From IMG/VR virus record IMGVR_UViG_3300045282_000312, positions 1 through 39,780 of that record: a stretch of 39,780 nt of DNA; one strand, written 5' to 3'. Below, in pieces: positions 33,037-39,032 of the stretch (position 1 is the first letter of the stretch; each line of letters begins with the position of its first letter). Made by a program: the position numbers and the translations under genes. Source of the stretch: a virus. Under the pieces are notes generated by a model. The model was given only the letters and a program-made list of their open reading frames with translations, was not told the origin of the DNA and searched no databases.

Positions 33037-33313
33037 TGGCACGACCTCACGGGTCGCGTCCTCCTGTTGGGCCCGAAGTATAGCGACGCTTGCGCCACGG
33101 ATCGGCGGTCTGTCAGGTGACCTATTGGACGTCTGTCAGCCTCGTGGCAGGGGAATCGGTGACAGTTTAGTAGCGGCCGAGGACTATGCAGAACGGAAGT
33201 ACGTGTTGCATTCTTGTTGAGGGGCGCGCTCTCTGCCGCGACACGTGTAGCGAACGCAGTGGACAGAGGGCTATATTTCGAACGCACGTTCTACAAACGG
33301 CGTGAGGGGAACA
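33037..33313. promoter_or_regulatory. Divergent intergenic region with GTCTGTC pair and SOS-like box
   Basis: A 277-base gap between a minus-strand HTH gene and a plus-strand gene. It holds minus-strand TATACT (33082-33077), two direct GTCTGTC motifs (33108-33114, 33131-33137), GGACAG (33261-33266), a plus-strand TATATT (33272-33277) and the SOS-like box at 33279-33292. No small ORF in it is convincing. Confidence 0.6.
33279..33292. promoter_or_regulatory. LexA (SOS)-type box
   Basis: CGAACGCACGTTCT fits the Gram-positive LexA consensus CGAAC-RNRY-GTTYC at all positions but the last. It lies two bases after the -10-like TATATT, where a bound repressor would block transcription of the gene at 33314. 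Confidence 0.55.
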
Positions 33314-33664
33314 ATGGATCCACTGGCGCAGCGCATCCTCGATGAGATTCAACGCAACACCCTCTCGCCCGCGGATCGGGCCGAGCTGGCGGCAGCCCTG
33401 CAGGGTGTGCAACGCAACGGGCATCCGAATCCAACGGCGACCTGGTCGACGACTTCGGAGTTCCTAGTCGAGCTCTGCGAGTGGGCGGCGGCACTGCCGC
33501 CGGCGCAACTGCCCCCGAGGGAGAGCGATGCGGCCCGTCATTTCGGGCGCAACATCCGTACGATCGGGCGTTGGCTGACCCGTGCCGGCATTGCCGGCTG
33601 GGACGGGTTTTTGCGGTTCTGGACGCTTGCTGAGCGCGAATCGAGTAGCGCCAGTGGTCACTGA
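33314..33664 (+). CDS. Hypothetical HTH-like protein, 116 aa, downstream of SOS-like box
   Basis: ATG 33314 has GAGGGG about 6-8 bases upstream; GTG 33302 is too near the promoter elements. The product opens MDPLAQRILDEIQRNTLSPA. A helical N-terminus is followed by a disordered linker, then a C-terminal segment with a helix-turn-helix look (SDAARHFGRNIRTIGRWLTR, then AGIAGWDGF). If the upstream box binds LexA, this gene would be induced by DNA damage and is a candidate antirepressor or early activator. No family is recognised. Confidence 0.68.
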   Translation: MDPLAQRILDEIQRNTLSPADRAELAAALQGVQRNGHPNPTATWSTTSEFLVELCEWAAALPPAQLPPRESDAARHFGRNIRTIGRWLTRAGIAGWDGFLRFWTLAERESSSASGH

Positions 33665-33684
33665 CTGACAGGCAGGGCTGCCCG

Positions 33685-33719
33685 GAGTGTCATGTCACTG
33701 GACACTCATACGACACTCC
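33685..33719. promoter_or_regulatory. Dyad with repeated GACACTC
   Basis: GAGTGTC (33685-33691), 9 bases, GACACTC (33701-33707), then a second GACACTCC (33712-33719) that also pairs with GGAGTGTC (33684-33691). It is followed by CTGTCC (33726-33731). It may be a terminator of the preceding gene or an operator for the RHH gene that follows. Confidence 0.4.
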
Positions 33720-33779
33720 GACTGTCTGTCCTCACGCAGGCGTTTACCTGGCCTGCCACAGGGGTGCATAGTGGCTGCC

Positions 33780-33947
33780 ATGAGCAATACCGGCCTCTAT
33801 GTGAAGCTCGATCCGCAGAGCTTCGAGCGCCTGCGCGAGCTCAGCCAGGCTGAGCGCCGGCAGCCCGGGGACCAGGCTGCCATTCTCCTCCGCGACGCAC
33901 TCGCTCAACTCGAGCGGGAATCCGAAGCGACCCTGGCCACGCGCTAG
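33780..33947 (+). CDS. Ribbon-helix-helix protein, 55 aa
   Basis: ATG 33780 opens MSNTGLYVKLDPQSFERLRE; a GTG nine bases earlier is an alternative. A single strand (TGLYVKLD) followed by two helices (QSFERLRELSQAERRQPGDQ, then AAILLRDALAQLERE) is the ribbon-helix-helix (Arc/CopG) layout of small dimeric DNA-binding proteins. It sits after a promoter-like region with dyads and before the early operon, so an early transcription regulator is likely. Confidence 0.75.
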   Translation: MSNTGLYVKLDPQSFERLRELSQAERRQPGDQAAILLRDALAQLERESEATLATR

Positions 33948-34003
33948 GGCGTTTTCCAGCAGCACCTGGCGTACGCATGCCCAACCCCAGGAGGCGCTCC
34001 CTG

Positions 34004-34228
34004 ATGCGCGTGACGCAGATCAGCATCGATCGCACTGACGTCGAACGCCTGCAGCGGGCGATGGATGCGCTCGAGGAGCTCCATGACGCCGTAGTCGAAC
34101 CGATTGGGAGTGAACACGTTCGCCACTGTCTGTGCGCCGAGGCCGCGGCATGGCGCGCCACACGGCCGACGCTGCAACGCCTCCGCGCTGAGATGGGAAT
34201 GCGCGGGCGACTCCTGGATCGCGTATGA
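34004..34228 (+). CDS. Hypothetical protein, 74 aa
   Basis: ATG 34004 has AGGAGG about 8 bases upstream, which decides against ATG 33977. The product begins MRVTQISIDRTDVERLQRAM and is mainly helical. A middle segment (SEHVRHCLCAEAAAWRATRP) has His and Cys residues, but their spacing is not a known finger. Its stop overlaps the next ATG. No family is recognised. Confidence 0.65.
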   Translation: MRVTQISIDRTDVERLQRAMDALEELHDAVVEPIGSEHVRHCLCAEAAAWRATRPTLQRLRAEMGMRGRLLDRV

Positions 34229-34461
34229 GTGGCCAACCCGCACACGTCCACCTGGTCTCGACCCGGCACCATCGGCCCGTGCCCCGCCCGCTGAAGCTCC
34301 CGGTCCGTTCCAGGCGCCGCTTCGACCTGGTCGACGGGGTGGTCGCGGCCGTAATCGTGGCCGGCCTCCTCGCGTCGCTCCTGTTCGCGCTGGCCCTCGT
34401 GCTCGGCGCGGCGTGGCTGGTCTTGTCCATCGCCCGCGAGTTGATGCGAGGGTTTTCGTAG
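34225..34461 (+). CDS. Single-TM protein, 78 aa
   Basis: ATG 34225 overlaps the previous stop (ATGA). A basic N-terminus of about 33 residues is followed by a hydrophobic segment around 38-68 (VVAAVIVAGLLASLLFALAL and on) and a short charged end. The Arg/His-rich N-terminus predicts a cytoplasmic N-side. The function is unknown; it sits at the head of a run with two further tiny hydrophobic peptides. Confidence 0.65.
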   Translation: MSGQPAHVHLVSTRHHRPVPRPLKLPVRSRRRFDLVDGVVAAVIVAGLLASLLFALALVLGAAWLVLSIARELMRGFS

Positions 34462-34542
34462 ATGCGCGCGCTCATGCCGATCTTCGCGTCAATGCTGCTG
34501 TTCATCGGGGCGCTGGCGCTGGCGTGGAGGCTCGGCGCGTGA
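34462..34542 (+). CDS. 26-residue hydrophobic micro-protein
   Basis: ATG 34462 lies directly after the previous TAG, and its stop overlaps the GTG of the next gene. The product MRALMPIFASMLLFIGALAL plus AWRLGA is one membrane helix with basic ends. Tiny TM peptides of phages often modulate host membrane enzymes or lysis; here this is only a suggestion. Confidence 0.55.
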   Translation: MRALMPIFASMLLFIGALALAWRLGA

Positions 34543-35180
34543 TCGAGCTCGAGGTTCCCGAGCGGCTCGCGGATCGTCCGCGTGCCCGCGGATTTGTCGT
34601 GCCGTGGTTCGTGGCCCAGACCGACGAGGGCGAGTGGGATTTCCGCTGCGCCGATGCGCGCAAGCTCATGCAAGCAGTGAACGGCTGTCTGTGCTGGATG
34701 TGCGGCAAACCGATCGGTCGCTGGCAGGTCTTCATCGTCGGTCCGATGTGCGCGATCAACCGCATCAGCAGCGAGCCGCCATCGCATCGTGAGTGCGCCG
34801 AGTACGCCGCGGCGGTCTGTCCGTTCCTGACCCAGCGCGAGCATCGTCGCCGCACAGACCACCTGCCCGAAGGCCACGCGGCGCCCGCCGGGCTGATGAT
34901 CGAGCGGCAGCCCGGCGTCACGCTGTTGTGGGTCACACGGGCGAGCTACGCGGTGCTGTCGGCGCCAGGCGGCGTGTTGTTCAAGATGGGCGAGCCGACC
35001 GAGTGCATCTGGCAGTGTGAGGGCCGCGCTGCGACGCGGGCGGAAGTCCTGGCGTCGATCGACAGCGGCTATCCGCTGTTGCTCGCTGAGGCGGAGCGCG
35101 ACGGCTCGCCGGCCATGGCCGCGCTTGCTCGTGCGCGCAGCGATGTCGATCGGTTCTTGCCAGTTGAGGAGGTGGCCTGA
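34539..35180 (+). CDS. Hypothetical zinc-finger-like protein, 213 aa
   Basis: GTG 34539 overlaps the stop of the micro-protein. A longer frame from 34104 runs through three other genes and is rejected. Residues 52-86 contain CWMC (C52, C55) and HREC (H83, C86), a CxxC/HxxC pair suited to zinc, embedded in CGKPIGRWQVFIVGPMCAIN. The C-terminal half includes HLPEGHAAPAGLMIERQPGV and a helical end. Similar proteins occur in phage early operons without known activity. The stop overlaps the next ATG. Confidence 0.72.
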   Translation: MIELEVPERLADRPRARGFVVPWFVAQTDEGEWDFRCADARKLMQAVNGCLCWMCGKPIGRWQVFIVGPMCAINRISSEPPSHRECAEYAAAVCPFLTQREHRRRTDHLPEGHAAPAGLMIERQPGVTLLWVTRASYAVLSAPGGVLFKMGEPTECIWQCEGRAATRAEVLASIDSGYPLLLAEAERDGSPAMAALARARSDVDRFLPVEEVA

Positions 35181-35425
35181 TGGTGGAGAGCGACATGCTG
35201 ACGGCCCAGCTGCACGCCATCTACAGGGTCGCCCTGGCGGTGTCCGTCGCCGAGGTTGAGGCCTATGTCTCGGAGATCGATCGCACCGAGACGCTGATGC
35301 CGCTGGTCGATCCGACGGCGTACATGCGGATCGGACGGAACATTCCCGGCCACCGTGACGTCGCGCGGGCGTTCCTCGATTTCCGTCGCGAGCTCGCGAA
35401 GCACGAGCCCACGGAGGCTGCCTGA
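35180..35425 (+). CDS. Hypothetical helical protein, 81 aa
   Basis: ATG 35180 overlaps the previous stop (TGATG) and its own stop overlaps the Rpf-like gene. The product opens MVESDMLTAQLHAIYRVALA and is predicted helical, with a short charged end (AFLDFRRELAKHEP). No family is recognised. Confidence 0.65.
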   Translation: MVESDMLTAQLHAIYRVALAVSVAEVEAYVSEIDRTETLMPLVDPTAYMRIGRNIPGHRDVARAFLDFRRELAKHEPTEAA

Positions 35426-35907
35426 TGGCGCGCAACATCGCACTGGTTGCGCTGGGCGTGGTGCTCGGGGTGATCGGTGGTGCGGCGCTCGGCATTCGTG
35501 CCGACGAGGACGAAGTCGTCGCCGCGGCCGCCGAGGCCGGCGTCGACCCGACCGCGCTGCTGGGCGCGGTGAACACCACAGGCCTCGGAGCTCGCCAGTA
35601 CCTCACCGCGGTCGGCGAGCTCCAGACCGGCGCGGCGCCGACTCCACCTCCCGGTGCCGCGCCGGCGTTGATCTGGGACACGCTCGCGCGCTGCGAATCC
35701 ACCAGTCGCTGGTCGATCGCGAACCCGCCCTACTACGGCGGCCTGCAGTTCGACCTGCCCACGTGGCGCGCCTACGGGGGGCTGTCGTTCGCCTCGAGGC
35801 CCGACCTCGCCCCGCGCGGCGCGCAGATCGCGGTCGCCGAGCGGCTGCATGCGGCGCGCGGCTTCCAACCGTGGCCGGTGTGCTCACGGGCGCTGGGCCT
35901 GCGATGA
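35425..35907 (+). CDS. Resuscitation-promoting-factor-like transglycosylase
   Basis: A 160-residue protein. Residues 1-25 form a hydrophobic signal-like segment (NIALVALGVVLGVIGGAALG). A linker follows, then an Rpf-type lysozyme-like domain at 83-160: IWDTLARCES with catalytic Glu91, YYGGLQFDLPTWRAYGG, ASRPDLAPRGAQIAVAERL and PWPVCSRALGL. C90 and C153 would form the usual disulphide. Rpf enzymes cleave peptidoglycan glycan strands and are classically actinobacterial. Its place in the early operon, far from the lysis cassette, suggests wall remodelling during infection, or reactivation of a dormant host, rather than lysis. Confidence 0.88.
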   Translation: MARNIALVALGVVLGVIGGAALGIRADEDEVVAAAAEAGVDPTALLGAVNTTGLGARQYLTAVGELQTGAAPTPPPGAAPALIWDTLARCESTSRWSIANPPYYGGLQFDLPTWRAYGGLSFASRPDLAPRGAQIAVAERLHAARGFQPWPVCSRALGLR

Positions 35908-36110
35908 ACGATGATGCGCTGCTCAAGTACGACCTCAAGTGGCAGTACGACGAGGTGGCGTATCTGCGGGGCGTCATGCAGAAAGCGCTGAACACCCTGA
36001 TGCGTCCGCCGGAACTTGACTGGCCAGGTGACGAACATCCCGTCATCGAAGCCTCTCGTCTTCTCTCTGACGCCCTGAGCCCAGCGCGTAGGGACGGGCA
36101 TGCGGAGTGA
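35904..36110 (+). CDS. Hypothetical protein, 68 aa
   Basis: ATG 35904 overlaps the Rpf-like stop; the frame upstream is a shadow of the preceding genes. The product opens MNDDALLKYDLKWQYDEVAY and is helical with an acidic middle. Its stop overlaps the next ATG (TGATG). No family is recognised. Confidence 0.6.
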   Translation: MNDDALLKYDLKWQYDEVAYLRGVMQKALNTLMRPPELDWPGDEHPVIEASRLLSDALSPARRDGHAE

Positions 36111-36184
36111 TGCGATGGCTGCTTCTTATTTTTCTGATCATCGCCGTGGGCTCGCTGCTGCTGACCTGGCGCGCGAGCTCCTAA
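36110..36184 (+). CDS. 24-residue hydrophobic micro-protein
   Basis: ATG 36110 overlaps the previous stop. The product MRWLLLIFLIIAVGSLLLTW plus RASS is a single membrane helix with basic residues at both ends. Together with the genes at 34225 and 34462 it makes three small membrane proteins in one early operon. It could also be the signal-like start of something lost, but no longer frame continues. Confidence 0.55.
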   Translation: MRWLLLIFLIIAVGSLLLTWRASS

Positions 36185-36200
36185 GCCTCCGGAGGTACTG

Positions 36201-37373
36201 ATGCCCACGACTGCCCCCAACCGACAGATGGCGACCACCCGCGGCGCGGCGCCGGTCGCCCGGCGAGCGCTGCCCGAGGCGCAGACCGAGATGACCGTCG
36301 ACGATGCGCTCGAGGTCGCCGGGGTCGACCGCGCCGAAATGGTGCTGCTCGCGGCGACCACCTTCAAAGAGGCGCGCACGCTCGAGGAGCTGGCGACGCT
36401 CATCGCCACCACGCGCCGCCGAGGCCTCGACGCGATGCTGAAGCACGTCTACTACGAACGCTTCGGCGGCGAGACGGGTGGGCCCTCGCTGCACGTCGGC
36501 ATCGACGGCCTTCGGGCGATCGCTGCGCACACCGGCCGCTACGGGGGCGCCCAGGAAGCGCGCTTCTCGGGTACCTGGGATATGCCGACCGACGACAGGG
36601 GCGGCAGCATGCCAGGCCCAGAGAAGGCGACGGTGGTGGTGTGGGGAATCGTGCAGGGCCGCAGCTGCGCATTCGAGGGCACCGCCTACATGCAGGAGAG
36701 CTACCCCGGTGCGGGACCACGCGGGCGCATGTGGCGCCAGCGGCCGCGGAGCATGCTGTCCATCGCGGCGGAACGGCAGGCGCTCAGGCGCGCGTTTCCC
36801 GCGGAGATGGCCGGCCTGGCGGACGCTCCTGAGCCGATCGAGTTCGAGGAGCCCGACGTCCGCACGACCCCGCAACCGCCGCGGCGCAGCATCGAGGAGA
36901 ACGCGGCGATGCACGCGCGCATCTTCGACCAGGACGATGTCGTCGAAGCGAGACCGAAACGGGAGCGGCCGCTCGAGGACCTGGTGGCGCGCTACCGCGA
37001 GCGCCTCGAGCATGCGGTAGCCGACGGCCACATCCCGGCCGAGGATCGCGACCAGTGGGAGTTGCGGCCCGACGTTACACGGGACGTCGTGCTCGACAAG
37101 GGCATGAAGCTCCTCGACCTCGAGCAACTCGCCGCCACGCGGCCGCCAGAAGTGACCACGCGTTCCGCGCTGGGTCAGAAACTGGCCGACCTGGTCGAGG
37201 AGGCCGCGCGGCTGGAGTTGGCGTTTGACGATTGCAAGGTCGGGCTGCCGGCGCCGCAGGAACAGGTGGTCCGCGCGATCGAGAAGCTTGAGGAGCGTAT
37301 CGACGCGAAGAAACGCCAGCTCGCGGGCTTTGATTCGCAGGACGACCCGTCTGCTCAACAAGCGCTGGTGTAA
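36201..37373 (+). CDS. RecT/Redbeta-family single-strand annealing protein
   Basis: A 390-residue product with GGAGG about 10 bases before ATG 36201. Residues 60-235 have the RecT/Bet pattern: RRRGLDAMLKHVYYERF, then LHVGIDGLRAIAAHTGRYGG, then a beta part and MLSIAAERQALRRAF. The last 150 residues are charged and helical with an Ala/Glu/Arg-rich end, an extension often found in such proteins. Annealing proteins pair single strands during recombination and phage DNA concatemer formation, usually with an exonuclease; here the VRR-NUC gene downstream is the only nuclease candidate. Confidence 0.85.
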   Translation: MPTTAPNRQMATTRGAAPVARRALPEAQTEMTVDDALEVAGVDRAEMVLLAATTFKEARTLEELATLIATTRRRGLDAMLKHVYYERFGGETGGPSLHVGIDGLRAIAAHTGRYGGAQEARFSGTWDMPTDDRGGSMPGPEKATVVVWGIVQGRSCAFEGTAYMQESYPGAGPRGRMWRQRPRSMLSIAAERQALRRAFPAEMAGLADAPEPIEFEEPDVRTTPQPPRRSIEENAAMHARIFDQDDVVEARPKRERPLEDLVARYRERLEHAVADGHIPAEDRDQWELRPDVTRDVVLDKGMKLLDLEQLAATRPPEVTTRSALGQKLADLVEEAARLELAFDDCKVGLPAPQEQVVRAIEKLEERIDAKKRQLAGFDSQDDPSAQQALV

Positions 37374-37467
37374 GCGGACTTATGGGTGGGGTGAGATTCA
37401 GTCCCTCAACCAAGCGGGGCGGGTCCCCTCCTGGGCGCCCCGTCCCCACCCGAAAGAGCCGGAGTTC

Positions 37468-37506
37468 GAGCGGATCCCTGACTCCCCAATTTCCGGGGAT
37501 CCGCTC
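37468..37506. terminator. Bidirectional hairpin between convergent genes
   Basis: GAGCGGATCCC (37468-37478) and GGGATCCGCTC (37496-37506) pair perfectly over 11 bp around a 17-base loop. It lies in the 140-base gap between the RecT-like gene stop (37373) and the end of the minus-strand TA operon (37514), so it can end transcription both ways. No T-run follows. Confidence 0.65.
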
Positions 37507-37513
37507 GCCGCGC

Positions 37514-37774
37514 TTAGCGCGCTTCCTTCAGGCGCTGCAGGTCCTCGACGGCGCGCCGAAATGCAGCGTCCTTGACGTACGTCTGGTACGGCATGCCGTA
37601 GCGCTCCGCGGCGCAGCGGATAATTGCCAGCTGCTCCGGATTCCAGCGCATGCTGGTCAGCACGGCGCCAGTAGCGAGGTCCGCTTCGGTCGCCGCGGTC
37701 AGCGCATCCGTCAGCGCCGTCTCGGCATCCGTCATTTCACGCACGACCGGCTCACTCAGTTTTCGGTTTGCCAT
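37514..37774 (-). CDS. Putative antitoxin (CopG/RHH-like), 86 aa
   Basis: ATG 37774 is chosen (MANRKLSEPVVREMTDAETA); a longer frame from 37870 lies inside the toxin gene. The C-terminal half reads TSMRWNPEQLAIIRCAAERY and YQTYVKDAAFRRAVEDLQRL, the strand-helix-helix layout of CopG-type antitoxins, while the N-terminal part is acidic, as toxin-binding regions often are. It overlaps the upstream gene by 19 bases in the toxin-first order used by BrnT/BrnA-type systems. The pairing is inferred from layout. Confidence 0.65.
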   Translation of the reverse strand: MANRKLSEPVVREMTDAETALTDALTAATEADLATGAVLTSMRWNPEQLAIIRCAAERYGMPYQTYVKDAAFRRAVEDLQRLKEAR

Positions 37775-38061
37775 GGGATTTCTCCTTTCGGGAGGCAGGT
37801 GATGATGAGCACGTTGCGTCGCTCCGGCTCGTCCATCCACAGCCAGGCAACCAGCCAGCCCCCACTCCACCGCTCGTACCGCTGGTGGGGCGCGTCGTAC
37901 TGGCCGCTCGCGCGCGGGTCAAAGAAGGTGCGGATGGCATCTTGCGGAGTGGCGCCATGCGCGGCCTCGATGTGCAGTCGAGTGGGCTGCTGGCGATCCA
38001 TCGCAAAGTGGAAGGTGATGCCAGAGTCGAGATCGGTGACGATGTACCAGCTGCCGCGCAT
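37756..38061 (-). CDS. Putative toxin of a type II TA pair, 101 aa
   Basis: ATG 38061 lies at the predicted transcription start of its own promoter, so the mRNA is probably leaderless. The product opens MRGSWYIVTDLDSGITFHFA and holds a compact alpha/beta unit (RLHIEAAHGATPQDAIRTFF, then RYERWSGGWLVAWLWMDEPE, then NVLIITCLPKGEIP). Size and partner fit a RelE/BrnT-like small RNase toxin, but I cannot point to catalytic residues. The cassette runs against the surrounding early operon and has its own terminator and promoter, as a moron would. Confidence 0.55.
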   Translation of the reverse strand: MRGSWYIVTDLDSGITFHFAMDRQQPTRLHIEAAHGATPQDAIRTFFDPRASGQYDAPHQRYERWSGGWLVAWLWMDEPERRNVLIITCLPKGEIPWQTEN

Positions 38062-38096
38062 GCAAGAAGTATATCAAATCGATGTACATTCAACAA
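38062..38096 (-). promoter_or_regulatory. Leaderless promoter of the TA pair
   Basis: Minus strand TTGTTG (38096-38091), exact 17-base spacer, TATACT (38073-38068). The expected start falls at about 38061, the toxin ATG itself. The region is also AT-rich compared with its surroundings. Confidence 0.7.
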
Positions 38097-38114
38097 GGGA
38101 AGAGGAGAGTGCCG

Positions 38115-38429
38115 ATGTCTGAATTCCGAGCGCGGCTGGCGAGTGTGCGCGCCACGCCCAGCCGCGCCGACGACGTGAAAACGGTGACCCGCGTGCTGCT
38201 CGAGGCACACGACATCGAGGTAGATCCGCTGGTGGAGTACCTCGGCGATGACGTGCGGGTCGTCATCACCAGCTCGCCGCTGCCGCGGTTGCCGCTCGAG
38301 CAGGCCATCGACAACGCGGACCTCACGATCGACAAGGCGGACTTGGATCACGGGACCAATGGCACGGCCGAGGTCAGCGCGGGGCGTCGGCGGCGGGGCA
38401 TTAGGTCCGCCGAGACCGCGGAGGCATAG
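38115..38429 (+). CDS. Hypothetical early protein, 104 aa
   Basis: ATG 38115 has AGAGGAGAG about 6-14 bases upstream. The product begins MSEFRARLASVRATPSRADD. A helical first half, a short beta part (VRVVITSSPLPRLPLEQAID) and an Arg-rich tail follow. It is the first plus-strand gene after the TA cassette and begins the replication block. No family is recognised. Confidence 0.65.
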   Translation: MSEFRARLASVRATPSRADDVKTVTRVLLEAHDIEVDPLVEYLGDDVRVVITSSPLPRLPLEQAIDNADLTIDKADLDHGTNGTAEVSAGRRRRGIRSAETAEA

Positions 38430-38432
38430 CCG

Positions 38433-38660
38433 GTGGTCGATGCCTCGCCTGTGTCGCGCTATCTGCTGGTGAGGTGTCAGCCGGGCCTCGACGAGTCGCG
38501 CATTACGGGGTTGTTCCACGTATTTGCGCTCACCCCGGGCGTCAGGTGTGTCTTCGACGCCGATGTAACCGGTTTGTCGCGCGATGCGCTGGATGTCATC
38601 ACCGGGCGGCCCATCGACGAGCCTCGCCCGAGGCGGGCGCCGAAGGTGAAACTGGCGTGA
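38433..38660 (+). CDS. Hypothetical protein, 75 aa
   Basis: GTG 38433 has GCGGAGG about 8 bases upstream. The product opens MVDASPVSRYLLVRCQPGLD and is a mixed alpha/beta small protein with a basic end (PRPRRAPKVKLA). Its stop overlaps the nuclease start by GTGA. It may assist the VRR-NUC protein or the initiator. No family is recognised. Confidence 0.65.
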   Translation: MVDASPVSRYLLVRCQPGLDESRITGLFHVFALTPGVRCVFDADVTGLSRDALDVITGRPIDEPRPRRAPKVKLA

Positions 38661-39025
38661 CCACCGGTCGCCAGATCCTGCTGGGCGCCGTCGGCGAAGA
38701 GGAGTTCGCTCGCCACGTGAAACGCTGGGCCGATCGCGCCGGGTGGTGTGGCCGACATGTGCGCTACTCACAAGGCGTAGTCGAGGGCGTGCATACGCGT
38801 CGTTTACACGGGCATAGCGACGCGCACGGTGCACTCGACTGGGAGTTCAAGCATCGAGAGCCGGGGCATGCGCTCATCATTGCCGAGCTGAAAACGAAGA
38901 TTGGGAGGCTCACACGGGAGCAGCGTCAGGAAATTCCGCGCCTGAACGATTGCACGTGTGTCGAGGCGTATGAGTGGCGACCTCATATGGAAGACGAGAT
39001 CAAACGAATTTTTGCGGAGCACTGA
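38657..39025 (+). CDS. VRR-NUC-family nuclease, 122 aa
   Basis: GTG 38657 overlaps the previous stop; the longer frame from 38474 is a shadow of that gene. Residues 50-95 carry the VRR-NUC pattern: LDWEFKH with D61, IIAELKT with E77 and K79 (ExK), then IGRLTREQRQEI with Q89. These residues would bind the catalytic metal. VRR-NUC proteins of phages are structure-specific endonucleases acting on branched or junction DNA during replication and packaging. It lies directly before the replication initiator and near the RecT-like annealase, forming a small replication-recombination module. Confidence 0.82.
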   Translation: MTTGRQILLGAVGEEEFARHVKRWADRAGWCGRHVRYSQGVVEGVHTRRLHGHSDAHGALDWEFKHREPGHALIIAELKTKIGRLTREQRQEIPRLNDCTCVEAYEWRPHMEDEIKRIFAEH

Positions 39026-39032
39026 CGACCGA

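Noticed and set aside
34104-34538. N-terminal extension of the 213-residue zinc-finger-like protein
   Set aside because: It would run through three other genes in different frames. GTG 34539, overlapping the previous stop, gives a natural start.
34020-35702. Minus-strand open frame of 560 codons
   Set aside because: It crosses seven plus-strand genes coupled by start/stop overlaps, and its composition is Arg/Ala/Pro-rich.
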